From Dysidea avara (taxonomy: Eukaryota > Porifera > Demospongiae > Dictyoceratida > Dysideidae): a stretch of DNA of 64,000 nucleotides. Numbering within the stretch: position 1 is the first letter of the stretch; each line of letters starts with the position of its first letter. This document shows positions 10,479 to 48,500 of the stretch, piece by piece. The notes beneath the pieces were generated by a model. The model saw only the letters and a list, made by a program, of their open reading frames with translations. It made no database searches and was not told where the DNA came from. The stretch is taken from assembly GCF_963678975.1 (NCBI RefSeq), contig NC_089274.1:732001-796000 (forward strand), in the 5' to 3' direction. The translations under genes were made by a program, and so were the position numbers.

Positions 10479-12773
10479 TCACAGTCTCTCCACACAATGG
10501 AAATGAGCAGCACTGTCCATTGAGTTCTCTTCACACTGTTGTGTAGCACTATCTAATGAAGCAGCTTCAAATATGCCCTTGTCTTCAGCCGATGGCTTAA
10601 ATGTGAACTCATTCCCAAAAAGTGGGGATCCTGACGGTACACTAACGGACATCAGACTGCAATCCTTAGCATCTCCAATAGCTCCACCTCTCATGTATGC
10701 TGCCATCACTGTAGTAAGCTGAGTACAGGAGATCTCTATACAAGCAGTTCTGTTGTCATCACAGGTGAAGCCTGACTGATACTCAGTGATGCTCTGGTTA
10801 GATCTCATAACAGTCAAACTAGAGGTGTCATCTATGTCAGTGGTCGCCACCTCTACATCAAGGTGCATACAAGAGGTTACAGTGAGTCTCATTACACAGA
10901 ACTGTCGGGGGGGAGGTGTGGTGGAAGGTGTGGCAGTGGTCGCTACAGGAAGTGGATCATCACGAAAGACAAATGCTGAAGTTTCTTGTAAGTTATTTAA
11001 ACTAAGACCTTTGGACCGACACTCATCAAGAGATGTGAACACTGTAATGTTGATGGATTTTGGTACATCAGCAGAATATGAGGCTGGTAATAATGATCGA
11101 CCATTTCTACTAGCACGAACAACCAAACTGCCAGTACAGGAGATTACTACACATGCAGGAGAGCTCTCTGTTCGGCTAAGGAACCTCCGACGGTTAGGTC
11201 GCTGCTCTAGCTGTACGTCAATTCCATTCACAACCTCATCCACTCCACCATTATCTTGTACTACCAGCACTGCAGCATGACATGTCATCATTGAGGGTGG
11301 TGTAAAGGCAATGACAAACACTACAGAGAATCGTATCGTCACTCTTATGACAATCAATTGCACGTTTCTTCGGGAAACTTGTCGTCGACGTTTACTTGAT
11401 GGTCCAGTTACATCTACATCTTCAATAGTAACATTAGCCTCCAACCTCTGATATTGTCCAGTAACTTCATTAACTTGATATACTCCTATTTGTTCATTAG
11501 GATCAGTGACGTTAACATCATTATCATCCAGTGCTGTGTTTAGCTCTACTTCAGCCTCATCTAAAATTGTTCCGTCTTCATTCTGCACATTAATTAGACC
11601 AGCACTAAGTGCCTCAATTGGCATCAACACAGTCTCATTAGTGGTATTATCCATCACTGGTGTTGATAGATCATCAGTGTTCAGTAGATCAAATGAGTCA
11701 GGATTAGTAAAATTGATGAATGTAGACTGAACCATAACAACAAAATCATCTTCATTGTTGTCTAATGCAGTAAATGCACCAGAACTAATGCCAACGAATA
11801 CATTACCACTATCAGCTACAGCATTCAACACTTCATCAGAAGAGGTAATAGATATAGCAGTTGTACTGTTACCGACTGTTGCATCTCCTCCATCCACCAG
11901 TAATACACTCTGTTGTGAAAGTGTCACAGGACGACTGACAGCAAGTTTGACCAGTGATATGACAAGGTCATTGTTCTCTCCAGGGTTGACATCATATACC
12001 TCATCAAATGGCACATAACCAGTAGCTGTTACTGCTACACTAACACTGGCCTGAGTGGAGGGCACACTAAAACTAAACATCCCATTAATGTCACTTATTA
12101 AACTAATCCCTCCATCGTCGATAACAACTTCAGCAGCTTGTATGGGTAACAATGAAGCACCTTGTACTGTTCCAGTGAACTGGACCAAAATGGTGGAATT
12201 ACATCGTTGACAACCACATGATGTCACTATAATTTCTGTCATCACACCATCAGAACACTCCATTATTGCTATAGCTGTAGTAAACACTTGACAACAACAA
12301 CGTTCTCCTTCACCACAGTAACTGTTGTTAGCTTGGCACAGCAAGTTAGAACAGCTGCCACTATCGTACATCCCTGGACCTGACTGTGATGTGCCATCTG
12401 GGTATGTCAACCTGCAGCCTTCAGGTAGTAGCTTTGTCGATGGTAAGGGAGAACTACCACATCGAGCTGTGTATACGGAGTAGTGTAATATACAAGACTA
12501 CCACCGCACCGTAAGACTCACCTACAGATGTCAGAGTGGGTGTTTCCTCTATCGAGGGAGCTGGGAGGGAAGAAAGTCACTGTTATAAATGTCGCGTTTA
12601 GCTATAGCATTTAACGTGGTAGTAATGATAGCTAATTATTATGGTTTACCTAAGGAATCATCAGAGTCCACGTGCAGTAATACACCGAGTAGTACAGATA
12701 ACACGATCAGCGAACATATCACAACTAGAGCGGAAAGCACGATGCTTGCTACAAGCCGCCACGACAACTGCAT
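10479..12773 (-). CDS. CILP-like protein, single module, predicted type II membrane protein (3 exons)
   Basis: Exons are 12650-12773, 12522-12560 and 10479-12466, all GT/AG with consistent phase (2151 nt, 716 aa). I chose ATG 12773 because the longer open frame upstream has only a non-ATG start. The protein begins MQLSWR, then a hydrophobic segment (about residues 7-33), an acidic stretch HVDSDDS and a Ser/Thr/Pro linker. Next is a Cys-rich block (about 90-143; CSNLLCQ, CCCQ, CGCQRC), a carboxypeptidase-regulatory-like beta-sandwich (about 145-228; ISDINGMFSFSVP), a region resembling the middle of CILP, a basic site SSKRRRQVSRR (about 411-421), and a second half with paired Cys segments (ACVVISCTG, ACIEISCTQ). 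Vertebrate CILP is a secreted matrix protein processed by a furin-type protease at the equivalent place. Membrane anchoring here is inferred from the N-terminus. A paralogue with two modules lies at 45573-49703. Confidence 0.8.
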
Positions 12774-13040
12774 TATAGCTATATACACTAGAGTATTGAC
12801 CACTACACTAATAGCTATACAACACAAGCCAGACTTCTGCAATACTGATAAACATTTGGAAAACAGGAATGCTGTTGAGTGCCCCGTAATATTTTATCCT
12901 AACCGCGGTACCAGGCGGAGAGCAGCACCGCTGGACGTGGGAAGAGGGGGTAACACACTGCATTAGTGATCAGTTTTCATAACATGTCATATCACAACAC
13001 AAGATGTGATGAATATACATACAATGATACAGTTATATGA

Positions 13041-14753
13041 TCATCTTAATCCTTCCTGACTGAATACATCATCAAGGAACACAGTGGCTTGCTGTAATCA
13101 GTACAATTATTTTGATCAAGCAAATTGGAAGTGTGGTCAGTCAACTGACATACCTTCTTGTCCGGCAGACACTGGCCTAGAGCCTCAAGCAATAGTGGCA
13201 CCTTCTGTACTGTAGTCCTGTAGTCATCCAGGGATACCCTCAGGTCACCATCAGCATCCTATGGGGTAACAGCAGCCATACATGTGCAGCCCATACATTA
13301 ACATAGTTGGGAATTCTGTTGGTTATCATAATAGTCTAAAATGAGTAATGTTGGCCCATCACAACATCAGTGTATACTAGGGAATCCATCTAACTATAGC
13401 GTACACTCCAGATGATTACTGAAGAGATCACTGCGGGGTTTGGTCAGGTAAACTAGTAGATTCCTCATCAGTCACTTTCTCAGACTTGATGTGGGTGGGC
13501 AGTCATTATTCGTTACTGAAGGAAACACTCACAACAGCAGGCTACTTCTGTCACTACAATAGCAATACCATCTAAAAGCCTATGGTTATGCTTTACTACA
13601 TTTAGGCAGGAAGACTTCTGCAAATGATGGCCCCAGCTATCGAAACAGTTGCATGTATAATCACAATTACAGCAATAGTGAAGTGGCAGGGTGGAAAGTG
13701 TTCCAGGCAGGGAATGACAAACAAGGAATTGGCCTGACAACTACAAGCTGTAGTCTAGGACTCAGTCTTATTATTGTGGTATCAGGGTTGGTCACAGTAG
13801 CAGTTGTTTTAGTACATGCATAATACTAAAAGTATATATATATATATATTGTTTATGCTTATAAACAAGTTTCAAACTAAAAAACGATATTCGGTAGATG
13901 TGAAACTGGTGGAAAATAACAATGATTACCACACTTGTTTCGTTATGCACAAGACTGCATATATGAGTGTGTGCCAAGGTAGACTCTGTGGTCTGTAAAG
14001 GAGCTATGATTAATTGATTGTGTTATCACAATCAAATATCTAAATACTACTGTAAACTATGGAATGTCAATATTAGGATACATGTATAGTTCTGATAATG
14101 CCTGACTGGACCATAAGAACTTATCCATTAGTGGCTTTTTTAGTACCAACAATATCAGGATTGACAATTGTGTACTAAAGGAATAGACATACTGTTAGTA
14201 TTGACATTACCACTGATGAGGTTCTTTTGTCTGGAAAGTATCATATGGATTATTTCCCAAGTGCCGGTGAAGTATACAAAATGAAAAAACAGAAATATCA
14301 TTTGTTACAGTACAGAAATATTTCATGTTAAAGTTTACTGTTTGATTGTTGAAATGTTAGTATATTCAATGATAAGTAATATCAGCATCTAGTACAAGTG
14401 TCAAGTCCTGTAAATTGAAAACTTCTCTATCCACACTGTGACAAGCTGTGTATGGCACTAGTAATATGATGACTTGGAATGCCCCATATAAGCAAGTCAG
14501 GTTAATCCTACAGTTCATCTTAAGGGAACATAGCTACATAGTTTAGCATGTTAGTCTTGTTGGGTAGGCTGGTAGTATTTAGTGACAACCTCGTACTCTG
14601 ATATAAAATATGTTATTACTACGTATTCATATTCCATAGAAAGCAAGAACTCCGAAGAACATATGAGCTTAGAAATGTGTTAGGAATTATTATGTTAGCA
14701 ACAAATCCTGTGTGTAAATGCGGATCATGCATGCATGCACGCACACACACGCA

Positions 14754-14785
<32 letters not shown>

Positions 14786-17700
14786 CACACTACACACAAC
14801 TGAAAATAAAACCTTCAGCTGCTGTATTTATATTGCCAGTTAAGATTGAGCCAGCTGTGCATTACTTAGCACTGAAATAAAAGACAGTGCCAAAACTAGT
14901 ATACCACAAGTGAAAGTGTGGGTTCCACACCCATTCTGTCAGACATTGTTGGCCTTCACACACTACAAAAGCAGTATACAGTACAGTACAACAAAATGCC
15001 CACCAGCTTCTTCAAGGTGATCTCTACCAAATCCCTAGTCCCTTCATCTGGATCTTCTTCAGTTGGTTGCTAGGTATGGCAGAAGGTAATGTCACTCACT
15101 CATTTGATGTACATACTTTAATCATAGAGTTCTTCAATATGTAGAATAATTCATCCCTCAGTAAATAACCATCATCATTTAGGTCATATATCCTAAAACA
15201 ATCTACCAAGAGGTACTGATCATATTTGTGGAAAAACGGTCCAAATCACACAATAGAAGTTTTAAGATAAACAATTTTAAAGAAATTGCCAAGGATAGCA
15301 GGCACACAAGAGATGAATCAATCTATTACACATACCTCCCCCCACTTCCAGTACTTACAGAGTTTCCCATCAAATAAGATAGAAAATGTGAGCAGTTGTA
15401 GTAAGTATCACGAGTGCTCACAAAGGGGTGAGAAGTGTGGGTGACAGGGTGGGTAAGAGATAGGCTCCAAAATGAAAGCAGACCATGACTCATGAAGTCC
15501 AGACATGAGATTACAGGGCTGTGAAAATGTTTGGCCAACTATATCAGGCCATCCAGCACCAATTCTTGCCAAACCAAGTCTTTCACAAGGCCAGAAATCA
15601 CTATTCAAGCTCACCACACCACCCAGAAAAGACATTTCTTTAAACTTGAGTAGTTTGAGGGTCAAAACCAATACTATATTAGTTTACCTATCCACTGGTT
15701 GATTTTGTGATTTGGATGGGTTTTGCACATAATAATTATGATATATTAATTATGATATATTAATTATGATATATTACTCACATTTAGTTTTCTCCTCAAG
15801 GTTACCTCGGAGAAACACTGACATTCCTTTAATCCATTCCTTCTGGTCCAAGTGACTGTCACTATCTTCATCAAACACTTTGAACACTACAAATGATTCG
15901 ATAGTTACAAAGTGTGCAATGCAAACAAATTTAACTAATTAACAAAGTCACAATCATGAATACCATAATGATGATTAATGTAAACAAAAATAATTAGGAA
16001 CAGCTGAGTGCAAACTTTTCCTTACCTTTACTAACTCTTTTCCCATTAGTAATATAGGGTGTCAAGCATTGCATATATTCAGCAATACCAAATAAAGGCT
16101 TATGGTAGCAATACTGTAGGGTCATGATCTACAGCTTGGCAAACAACAGTTCTATATGCCACATGCTAAACCTGTATGTGGAAGTTGCATTAAGAAAAGG
16201 TTTTGTTTTTATCAAACCAGCTGTCCTAAATTAAATCAATATATAAGAATTACATATTGATTCAATAATATTGATTTAATTGCTGTATATGAATTATATA
16301 CAGCAATTAAATCAATATGTATTTCAAAACAGGTTAGGACATAATGACCTGTATGTTCTATTAGAGTATTTGTGAATTGCCTTGATTAATACTGTGTGTT
16401 CTATTAGAGTAGCACACATACCTCTATCCATTAGAAAGTCATCGGTCATTCCAAAGGATTTATGTAACAAGTCCCTAAAGTGGCTACGGTCTATAAGATA
16501 TGAGCTCTCATCTTTACTGCCTGACAGTCTGTTAGGAGTTTTCTTCTGCTTATCAAGCCTGACAGTAGCTAAGTTGCGATAAGTCAGTAACAGTTTCTCT
16601 GTCTCCTCTCTAGTGACTGAATTGAAAGAACACAGCAATACCTCAACATATGAATGTATGGACAACTCTATACATAGTGGAGTACCCCTGTGGAAGGGCG
16701 CACAACCCCCCATACCTAATAATTTTTAAAAAATTGTTTCAAACAAGATACTCTAATAGAACAGTCATAGAACAGAACATGTACTGAGCAGTGGCTGTCC
16801 TTAACCAGACACCTGATACCACCACTGTCATAGATCCCTACAACTATTACTTATTGAGATCATTCAGGAAGTAGCAATCTCCCCAGTACACCTTGTAATG
16901 ATTCCTGGCCCCAACCTTGTAACTGGCCCTAGGGACTTTTAAGGAGTTGGTTTTTTGCTTAACACAGTTTGGAGGTTATTAATCTAATACAATGGAAGTG
17001 ATAATATATAATTGTTATTCAGCTAATACAGTCTAGAATGATCATGACACGTAACTGTAATGCATGATTTGCAACTAGTTGTAACACATTGTTCTATGGG
17101 ATACTGTCTATCCTTAGATCATGTGGAAGTTACAAAATGTTCCTAGTCACTGTATCTGTGGGGCTTCCTTTACCATTGAGCTATGGTCTGCCAACATGGT
17201 TACTTAACGTTTGTTCACCAAATGACTTGCATGACATCACAGTTGGTTTAAGGTCTGTTCTGATGTCCCGAATCCATCAAACAACAGGATGATTCCAGAG
17301 CTGATATGGTTTTCTGGGGTGGTGACAAAGGAACTTTTTGACATGTAGGTATTTCACCTTAATGCACCTAGTTACCTAACTTTAATTTAGCGTACCATCT
17401 GTATACCACAGTTCTGACATGGATTTGCTACACAGTGATGCTAGTCCTTAATCTGCTAATGTGCACCTGGGGAACATGATCAATTTCCAATTGGATGTTT
17501 CCCTGCAAACAGGCCATATTGCTGGCTCTAGATGTCCCCTTTCCTTTTTTTCAGTTGTCTAGCATACCCCGCCTTCTCTTTGGTGCTGGGGTGGTAGGCA
17601 AGGGCAGCTTGGCGTAAAAAATGAATGACAATAATAACTTCCAAAGATCACTACTATTAACTGTTTTTGTGCTGGGCATAAAACAAGACTCAAATTAGTC

Positions 17701-18561
17701 ACTGGTGAGGTAGCCTCTATCATTGATGAGCCTATCACATTACTGATACATCCACATATTTGTTCTGGTCTACTTCCACACAATCAATACACTCGTAACC
17801 CACACACTGTATTAGCACATGTAGCTGTATAGTATTTGTAACTGTTTTCAGGACCGGCTGAGTTTTGCAAATGTGTCATGCTGTAAAGCCTTTATGCACT
17901 TGTCAATTTCATGCCCCACCCCCGGGGGGTGGGGGAATACAGGGGATTTGACAAATCATGTTGTCAAATTCCCACTAGTGGGGCAAAATCAGCTGTCAAA
18001 TCCCCACTATGTCCCCACCCCCATAGTAGGGGATTTGACAACACCTCAAGGATGACTAAGCGCATATTTCATGCATGCGACTAGTAATAAACCTGTCCTG
18101 TAGCTAGTAAAATTATAGCAAGTGCAATTTTATTGTTTAGAAATGCAACTACCGAAAATCAGTCAGTGAATTGGACAACTGTCAATTGCCCCAGGGGTGG
18201 GGACAAGAAGCAATGTCAAATCCCCACCTGGAGTGTGGGGACACCCCTGGGGTGTAGGGAGGGGGGGGGCATGAAATTGACAAGTGCAAAATTTGAAACA
18301 CGCAAAACATCTTCTTTTACTGAGACAACCGGAGGTGTTACATTCAATCCTTCATGCAATGGGCCAATGCTCCCGTCAGGTACCCTCGCAGTACCCGGCA
18401 GCCGCATGCACGAATGACAGCCTACAATGCCCCACATCACACTCGGGTATTTTAAAAAACTCACAATGCGTTGACTTGTATAATGAATTGGCCAGTTTAA
18501 TTAACGTCTTCCTTTCCACCGCGTTGGGACGATTTGGAATACTGATTGCCTCGTCCGCCAT
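13041..18561 (-). CDS. CLXN: Calaxin / EF-hand calcium-binding protein 1 (7 exons)
   Basis: Calaxin is a calcium sensor of the NCS type that binds outer-arm dynein in cilia and flagella. Exons: 18465-18561, 16422-16616, 15782-15886, 15117-15202, 15004-15069, 13154-13258 and 13041-13091 (705 nt, 234 aa; human EFCAB1 is 211 aa). Family signatures are [11 protein letters not shown] in exon 2, the EF loop [12 protein letters not shown] (about residues 103-114), the EF loop [12 protein letters not shown] (139-150), [10 protein letters not shown] followed by DLVEITLKK, the EF loop [12 protein letters not shown] (184-195) and [10 protein letters not shown] near the C-terminus. Loops 1 and 3 lack the usual Gly at position 6. 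Compared with human there is an extra basic/polar segment ([18 protein letters not shown]) in exon 2. The start codon lies 124 bp from that of NMT on the opposite strand, which suggests a shared promoter. The CILP-like gene follows on the same strand after 267 bp. Confidence 0.93.
14733..14790. repeat. (CA/CG) dinucleotide microsatellite in calaxin intron 5
   Basis: A run of gcacacacacgcacgcacgc units changes to pure (ca)n before tacacacaac. It makes the local open frame read Thr-His/Ala-Arg repeats, which is an artefact. Confidence 0.9.
15728..15776. repeat. AT-rich short tandem repeat (about 3 copies)
   Basis: Three copies of taattatgatatat-like units lie next to the donor of calaxin exon 3. 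Confidence 0.7.
16219..16322. repeat. AT-rich palindromes in calaxin intron 2
   Basis: Two overlapping dyads are seen: aattaaatcaatat facing atattgatttaatt, and attgctgtatatgaattata facing its complement. This may be a small foldback element or chance in AT-rich DNA. Confidence 0.5.
17895..18288. mobile_element. GC-rich foldback MITE in calaxin intron 1
   Basis: The 23-bp ends tgcacttgtcaatttcatgc (17895) and gcatgaaattgacaagtgca (to 18288) are exact reverse complements. The interior contains repeated gtcaaatccccac and ccccacccc blocks in both orientations. It lies about 180 bp inside the first exon of calaxin. Confidence 0.75.
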
Positions 18562-18685
18562 CTTTATTTTACAGTTTATGAAGGTTACTATGGTAGACAC
18601 GTGATTTCCCTAGATGGTAACCTGACTCGCGGAATTCTTTAATTACTAGTTCTGGTAAATTCCCTAAATTGGTTAGAAAGGTAAA
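18562..18685. promoter_or_regulatory. Candidate bidirectional promoter of calaxin and NMT
   Basis: Only 124 bp separate the two divergent start codons, so both core promoters and 5' UTRs must fit here or start inside an upstream 5' exon that I cannot see. No clear TATA box is visible. The short sequences aagatggcgg (18555-18564, reverse strand) and aaaatggcgg (18684-18693) around the two ATGs resemble each other and the metazoan YY1-like AAnATGGCGG element. That resemblance is an inference. Confidence 0.55.
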
Positions 18686-43762
<25,077 letters not shown>

Positions 43763-45572
43763 ATGAATTTATTAGAACCAATTTTTTTTTATATTCTTCA
43801 TATGTCATGATCCCATTGGGATTATTTCATTATCTGAGAACAATGTTAATACCAGGGGAGGGGTGAAATGTTTCATTCTATCAGAAGACTTCGCAATTCA
43901 TCGTGAATGAATTATGGTCCAACCCCAACACCTCAGTATCAATACCAAGTATTCTAATGTGTGAATTGGTAGTGTATCCTTGTGTGTCCCAGAACCCTCA
44001 CAAACCTTCTTTCAGCCATCCCAACACATTACATCACTTTCCTAGCTAAGAAACAAGTACTACATTATCCATACTTGTTGTGAATGGGACAAATGCACTA
44101 CATAACCTAATTCATACAATTCAAGATACCATATTTGGTTGCACAGTAATACATGCCAAGAGATATGATGTGTAACCAACATCCTGTCTTCACCAGTGAC
44201 ATAGTGTCATCAATAATACACTTGTACTGTGTATAGCCTTGTGACTACCAGATGCTGTCATTATAACAATAGTTGATAAGTTGAGTTTTACATGTTGTAG
44301 TTTGTAGTACACCCACTGAAACTGATGGTGAGACCTTATGAATTCCTGGGAAGCTTCTAGTTAGTGTATACTAGTAGGTCATGTATTGTTGATCAACCAA
44401 ATTGTTTATTGTAATGTTACCAGACAGTACCTCAGATATGACTAGCCTTCTCTTGGTAACATGATCGGGTTGCTGAGCTGGTAATTACTACAATGTTAAC
44501 TGATTGACGTAACACACTCAACTGTGTCATCATAACTATTCAAGTGTCAGTGAAGGGACTAGTATAGTGACTTAGTGTAGAGGAACACCCCCTAAAGATG
44601 TCTGGCAATCACAATTAGATTGAATGTGGGAGCAATTTTGGTCTGAAAAACAAGGTTTTGATCTGGAGGCAATTGAACAGAAGAAGTTTATTATGTTGTG
44701 CAAAGACAATCATAGTTAGAGTATACAAACTAGCTCCAGTCTGCACCGTATATCTTATCAGTTCTGATGGTTTTGAAGGTGATCTTATAAGTGGTCCATT
44801 ACAACACTGACCAATCTCTGTGACTACAAGAATGGTATTTTACTAGTTACCTGATCGTACCATCAGAGCTGACTTGTTGTGTGGGTTTGTACCAGTCACT
44901 TGTAGTGGCACCAGAACAGCTTCACTAATCCTGTATGGTTGAAGGAAAGTTTACCTCACCACGGTGAAATGTCTGTGTAAGACACAACAACAGGCTTCTG
45001 TGGTATGCTATTGTAAGTTATCTTTCCTGCTCGGGTAGACATACATCCTGCTCGTGTAGACATACATGGAGAATGCTCTGACAGTTTGGGACCTACTTGA
45101 CATGGTCACTATAATGAGGTCATGAAATATACCTTATAATTAGTCAGACTTGTAGATAGCTAAAGTGATAACCTGACAACTAGCTAGCTGTCATATATGT
45201 AGCTAACTATATGCATGTAGCTATTTATTATATAATCAGTTTATAAAGTAAAATCATCTACTGTCTTCATGTCCCAGCTGACTAACTGAGCTGAAGATGT
45301 GATAAAGTAGCATAGCTACCATTAATCAGTAATTTCATTCTATATGATCCCCACCTGTACAAATAGTAGTGACTATTCAACTGGTGAACTATGTGATGAG
45401 GTAATTAGCAGCCAGTGAAGGTGATAGTGATGCTTGTTAACAACTTCTGCAGTGCCAGTTCCTGCCTGGTACAGCAGCCCTATATATAACTTGTAACAAT
45501 TGAGATAACATACCTTATGTATATATTCTCTTGAATTTGTATTGAATAGTTCATTTGTATAGAACTGAGAGA
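43763..45572. other. Intergenic region between NMT and the two-module CILP-like gene
   Basis: No gene is seen. It should contain the NMT 3' UTR and the promoter of the CILP-like gene. An inverted single copy of the 75-bp repeat lies near 45105-45140. Confidence 0.6.
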
Positions 45573-48500
45573 ATGTCCTTAGCTTCAAACCTGCTACAGT
45601 TGATCTTCTCCTTACTAGTGGGAGTAGCATCTCTTCTTGGCGCTCTCTTCATTATTGGATTTCTGCTGGTAGAACCTCGCAATGAATTTGATGATGATGA
45701 TCATGACAGTGACTCTGCAGTCCCTAGTAAGACATTTTGCTGTACACAATCATAGCAGCATGTTATATTTTATATGATTTTCTTTATAGTCTCCTTTGAA
45801 CTCTGTGATATTGGAATCACTGAAGGTTTCCTGCCAGCTGACTGTGCATTAAGTGGGACAGATGGTTTGAGGATGATTAACAGGACAGCTTGTGACAACA
45901 CTCTCTGTACAAGCCAATTTGGAGTCTGTGACGGTACCAGTGGTACCCTGTGTTGCTGCCAAGATGATATTGCTCGTGTGACAAGTTTTAATTTCACCTG
46001 TGAAGCATCAAATCTACGCACAATATTTCAACCAGAACAATGTACTTGTCGGCCTTGTGGAGACCTAAATGTCACACTGATATTTATTATCTCTAGTGGA
46101 ACAGATAACAGTGCTATTATGGGAGCTGAGATAGTGATCAATGGATCATCTACACTGGTCACTGATGATGTTGGTATAGCTAATACAAACAGACCAGTCA
46201 GTGATGAGCAAGTGTCAGTAGTAATAACAGCTGGTAACCACTCTAGTATAATGGTCACTGTAGAAATATTGCCACCTGGTCCCACTGTAATTAATGTGGT
46301 TCTCTCACCAGTAGTTCGGGAATCTCTTGGTAGTAGTAGTGACAATCTTACTGTACCTATCAGTGATATAGCTACTGTTGATATACCTGCTAACTCAGTT
46401 GTTAACACTGATGGTACCCCTTTTACTGGAAATGTAACAGCTGAAATTAACATTTTTACTGCTGGTAGTGATGACTCATACAGTGACAGTTTTCCTCCAG
46501 AAATTGTCACTGAACAAGTTGGTGGGAGTACAGTCTTCTATCAGTCTCTAGTGTTAGCCAGGACAGAGCTACTTGATGATGATGGTAACTCATTAGATGT
46601 TGATCCTGATAGGCCAGTTACAGTAGTACTAACCCTTGATTTATTTGATCAAACTGATGTGACATTATTATTGCTTCTCTTCAATGATACTACTGGTTTG
46701 TGGACTATAGGTGGTAATTTCACTTTTACTGATGATGTATCTAAAAAACGACAAGCACAACGACAAGTAAGTGGAGCTGTTACAATTCCTAATGCTCGCC
46801 AACTCTGGTCTGTTTCCCGCCCCATTCAAGCTAATGATATTGTCTATCTTCAAGTCAGAGTATCTGAAGATACTACAGGTGCAACTATTGATGTGGAGTT
46901 TCCAAATGACTCGGAATTCTTCCGAAGTTCAGCAACCACTGGAGATGGAAGTGGTCCTTTGGGCAACTCCGTCTGTATAGAAGTGAGGCGAGGCGTTGGA
47001 GGTAATGGAGCAATCCAAGGTAGATTTAATGAGGCAACCCTAACCCCAAGTGGTGTACAACCCGACCGCTTTTTTGTGGAAGAAAGCACTAACACCATAA
47101 CCTTCACTGGTAGCACAATGGGTAGTGCATTCTATTCTACACAAACTGACTGTATGGATGCAGCTGATGGTTTATTTGTTAGCTTTGAGCCATTAGTAGA
47201 CCCTAATCCACCAATTGTTATTCCACCAGAAGAAGAGGATACTGGTCAGGGATTCTGGTTCATTCAGGTTCAAGTTCTCAGTTGCTTTGATTCCAATAGC
47301 GTAACAGCTGCATCAGTGAATAATAGATCGCAGGCTTCAGTTGACACCGACACAGCAACTTCTACTTCTGGAGCTCCCATAGTTCCCATTCCAACTGATA
47401 TCAATCCGTCAATGTGCACCGGTAGGGTAACAGCTCGTACTGTTTGTCTACAAGCTGACACAAGAGTTACAATACAAGCTGAACAGAATACCGAAAATGC
47501 TGCTAATGGAGATTTGTGTTATTTAAGAGAAGTATCAGATCAAGTTAACTCTGACCTACTGACTGCTAATATTTTCAATGTAACACTTGACCTTAATAAT
47601 ACTCTTCTACAAGGCAATGATCCAAGTCAAGGAATATATTTTGATGCTACCAGCAGAGAAGTTGCATTGCTTCGATGCACAAATAACATTGGCCAGCCTG
47701 TTCCACTTGGAGGAAGTTTTGTACAGTTTGAATGTTTTGAACGTAAGTTGACAGTAAGCTAGTTATTGGTAACACATTATTATAACATGCTTAACTTCAC
47801 AGGTGTACTGGAAACAACACCAGTAACACTACCTCCAGGTTGTGTGACTGACAATGGAGTCTCCTTCACCAGTCAGAGCTGTAGTGAAGTGTCATGTACT
47901 ACTCCATTTGGTGACTGTGCTAGTGGCAGTGGTACACCATGTTGTTACAGACAGGACTCCCCTACTACCATTGAGATCACATGTGATGCTCTCAATCCGT
48001 TTGTCCTTACCCAACCATCAACTTGTTCTTGCCAGCCTTGTGAAAATGTCCCCATTGATGTTGAACTAACAGTTACTAGTGCTTCAGACATGTTACCAAT
48101 AATGGGAGCTATGATAACAATTGATGATGGAGAGCTGATGATGACTAACACGCTTGGTATGCTCACCACTTCTGCCCCAGTCAGTCAGGACACAATCGCT
48201 GTTAGTATATCATCACCTAACCATATACCCTCCATACTCACTATTGATCTGATCCCTCCGGGACCAATCAGAATCAGTGTCACTCTCAATAACGTCACTA
48301 CGACAACTAATCCAACCAATGGGATGATTGATGTGGGAGGGATAGCCACTTCTAGTTTTCCTCTTAATAATGTCATGGATGTTGATGGAGAAGTATTCAC
48401 AGGAGATGTAGTATCAAGCACATTCTATTTTGCTGAGGAAAACCCTAGCTCATTTGATGCTGACTTTCCACCTGCAGTGGTTACCTCTGATGGCACATTT

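Noticed and set aside
10786-11280. 164-codon plus-strand open frame
   Set aside because: It lies antisense to the CILP-like exon 3, which has clear domain similarity. The same applies to the frames at 11506, 11755, 46028 and 48185.
14677-14880. His/Thr/Ala/Arg repeat peptide
   Set aside because: It is the CA/CG microsatellite in a calaxin intron.
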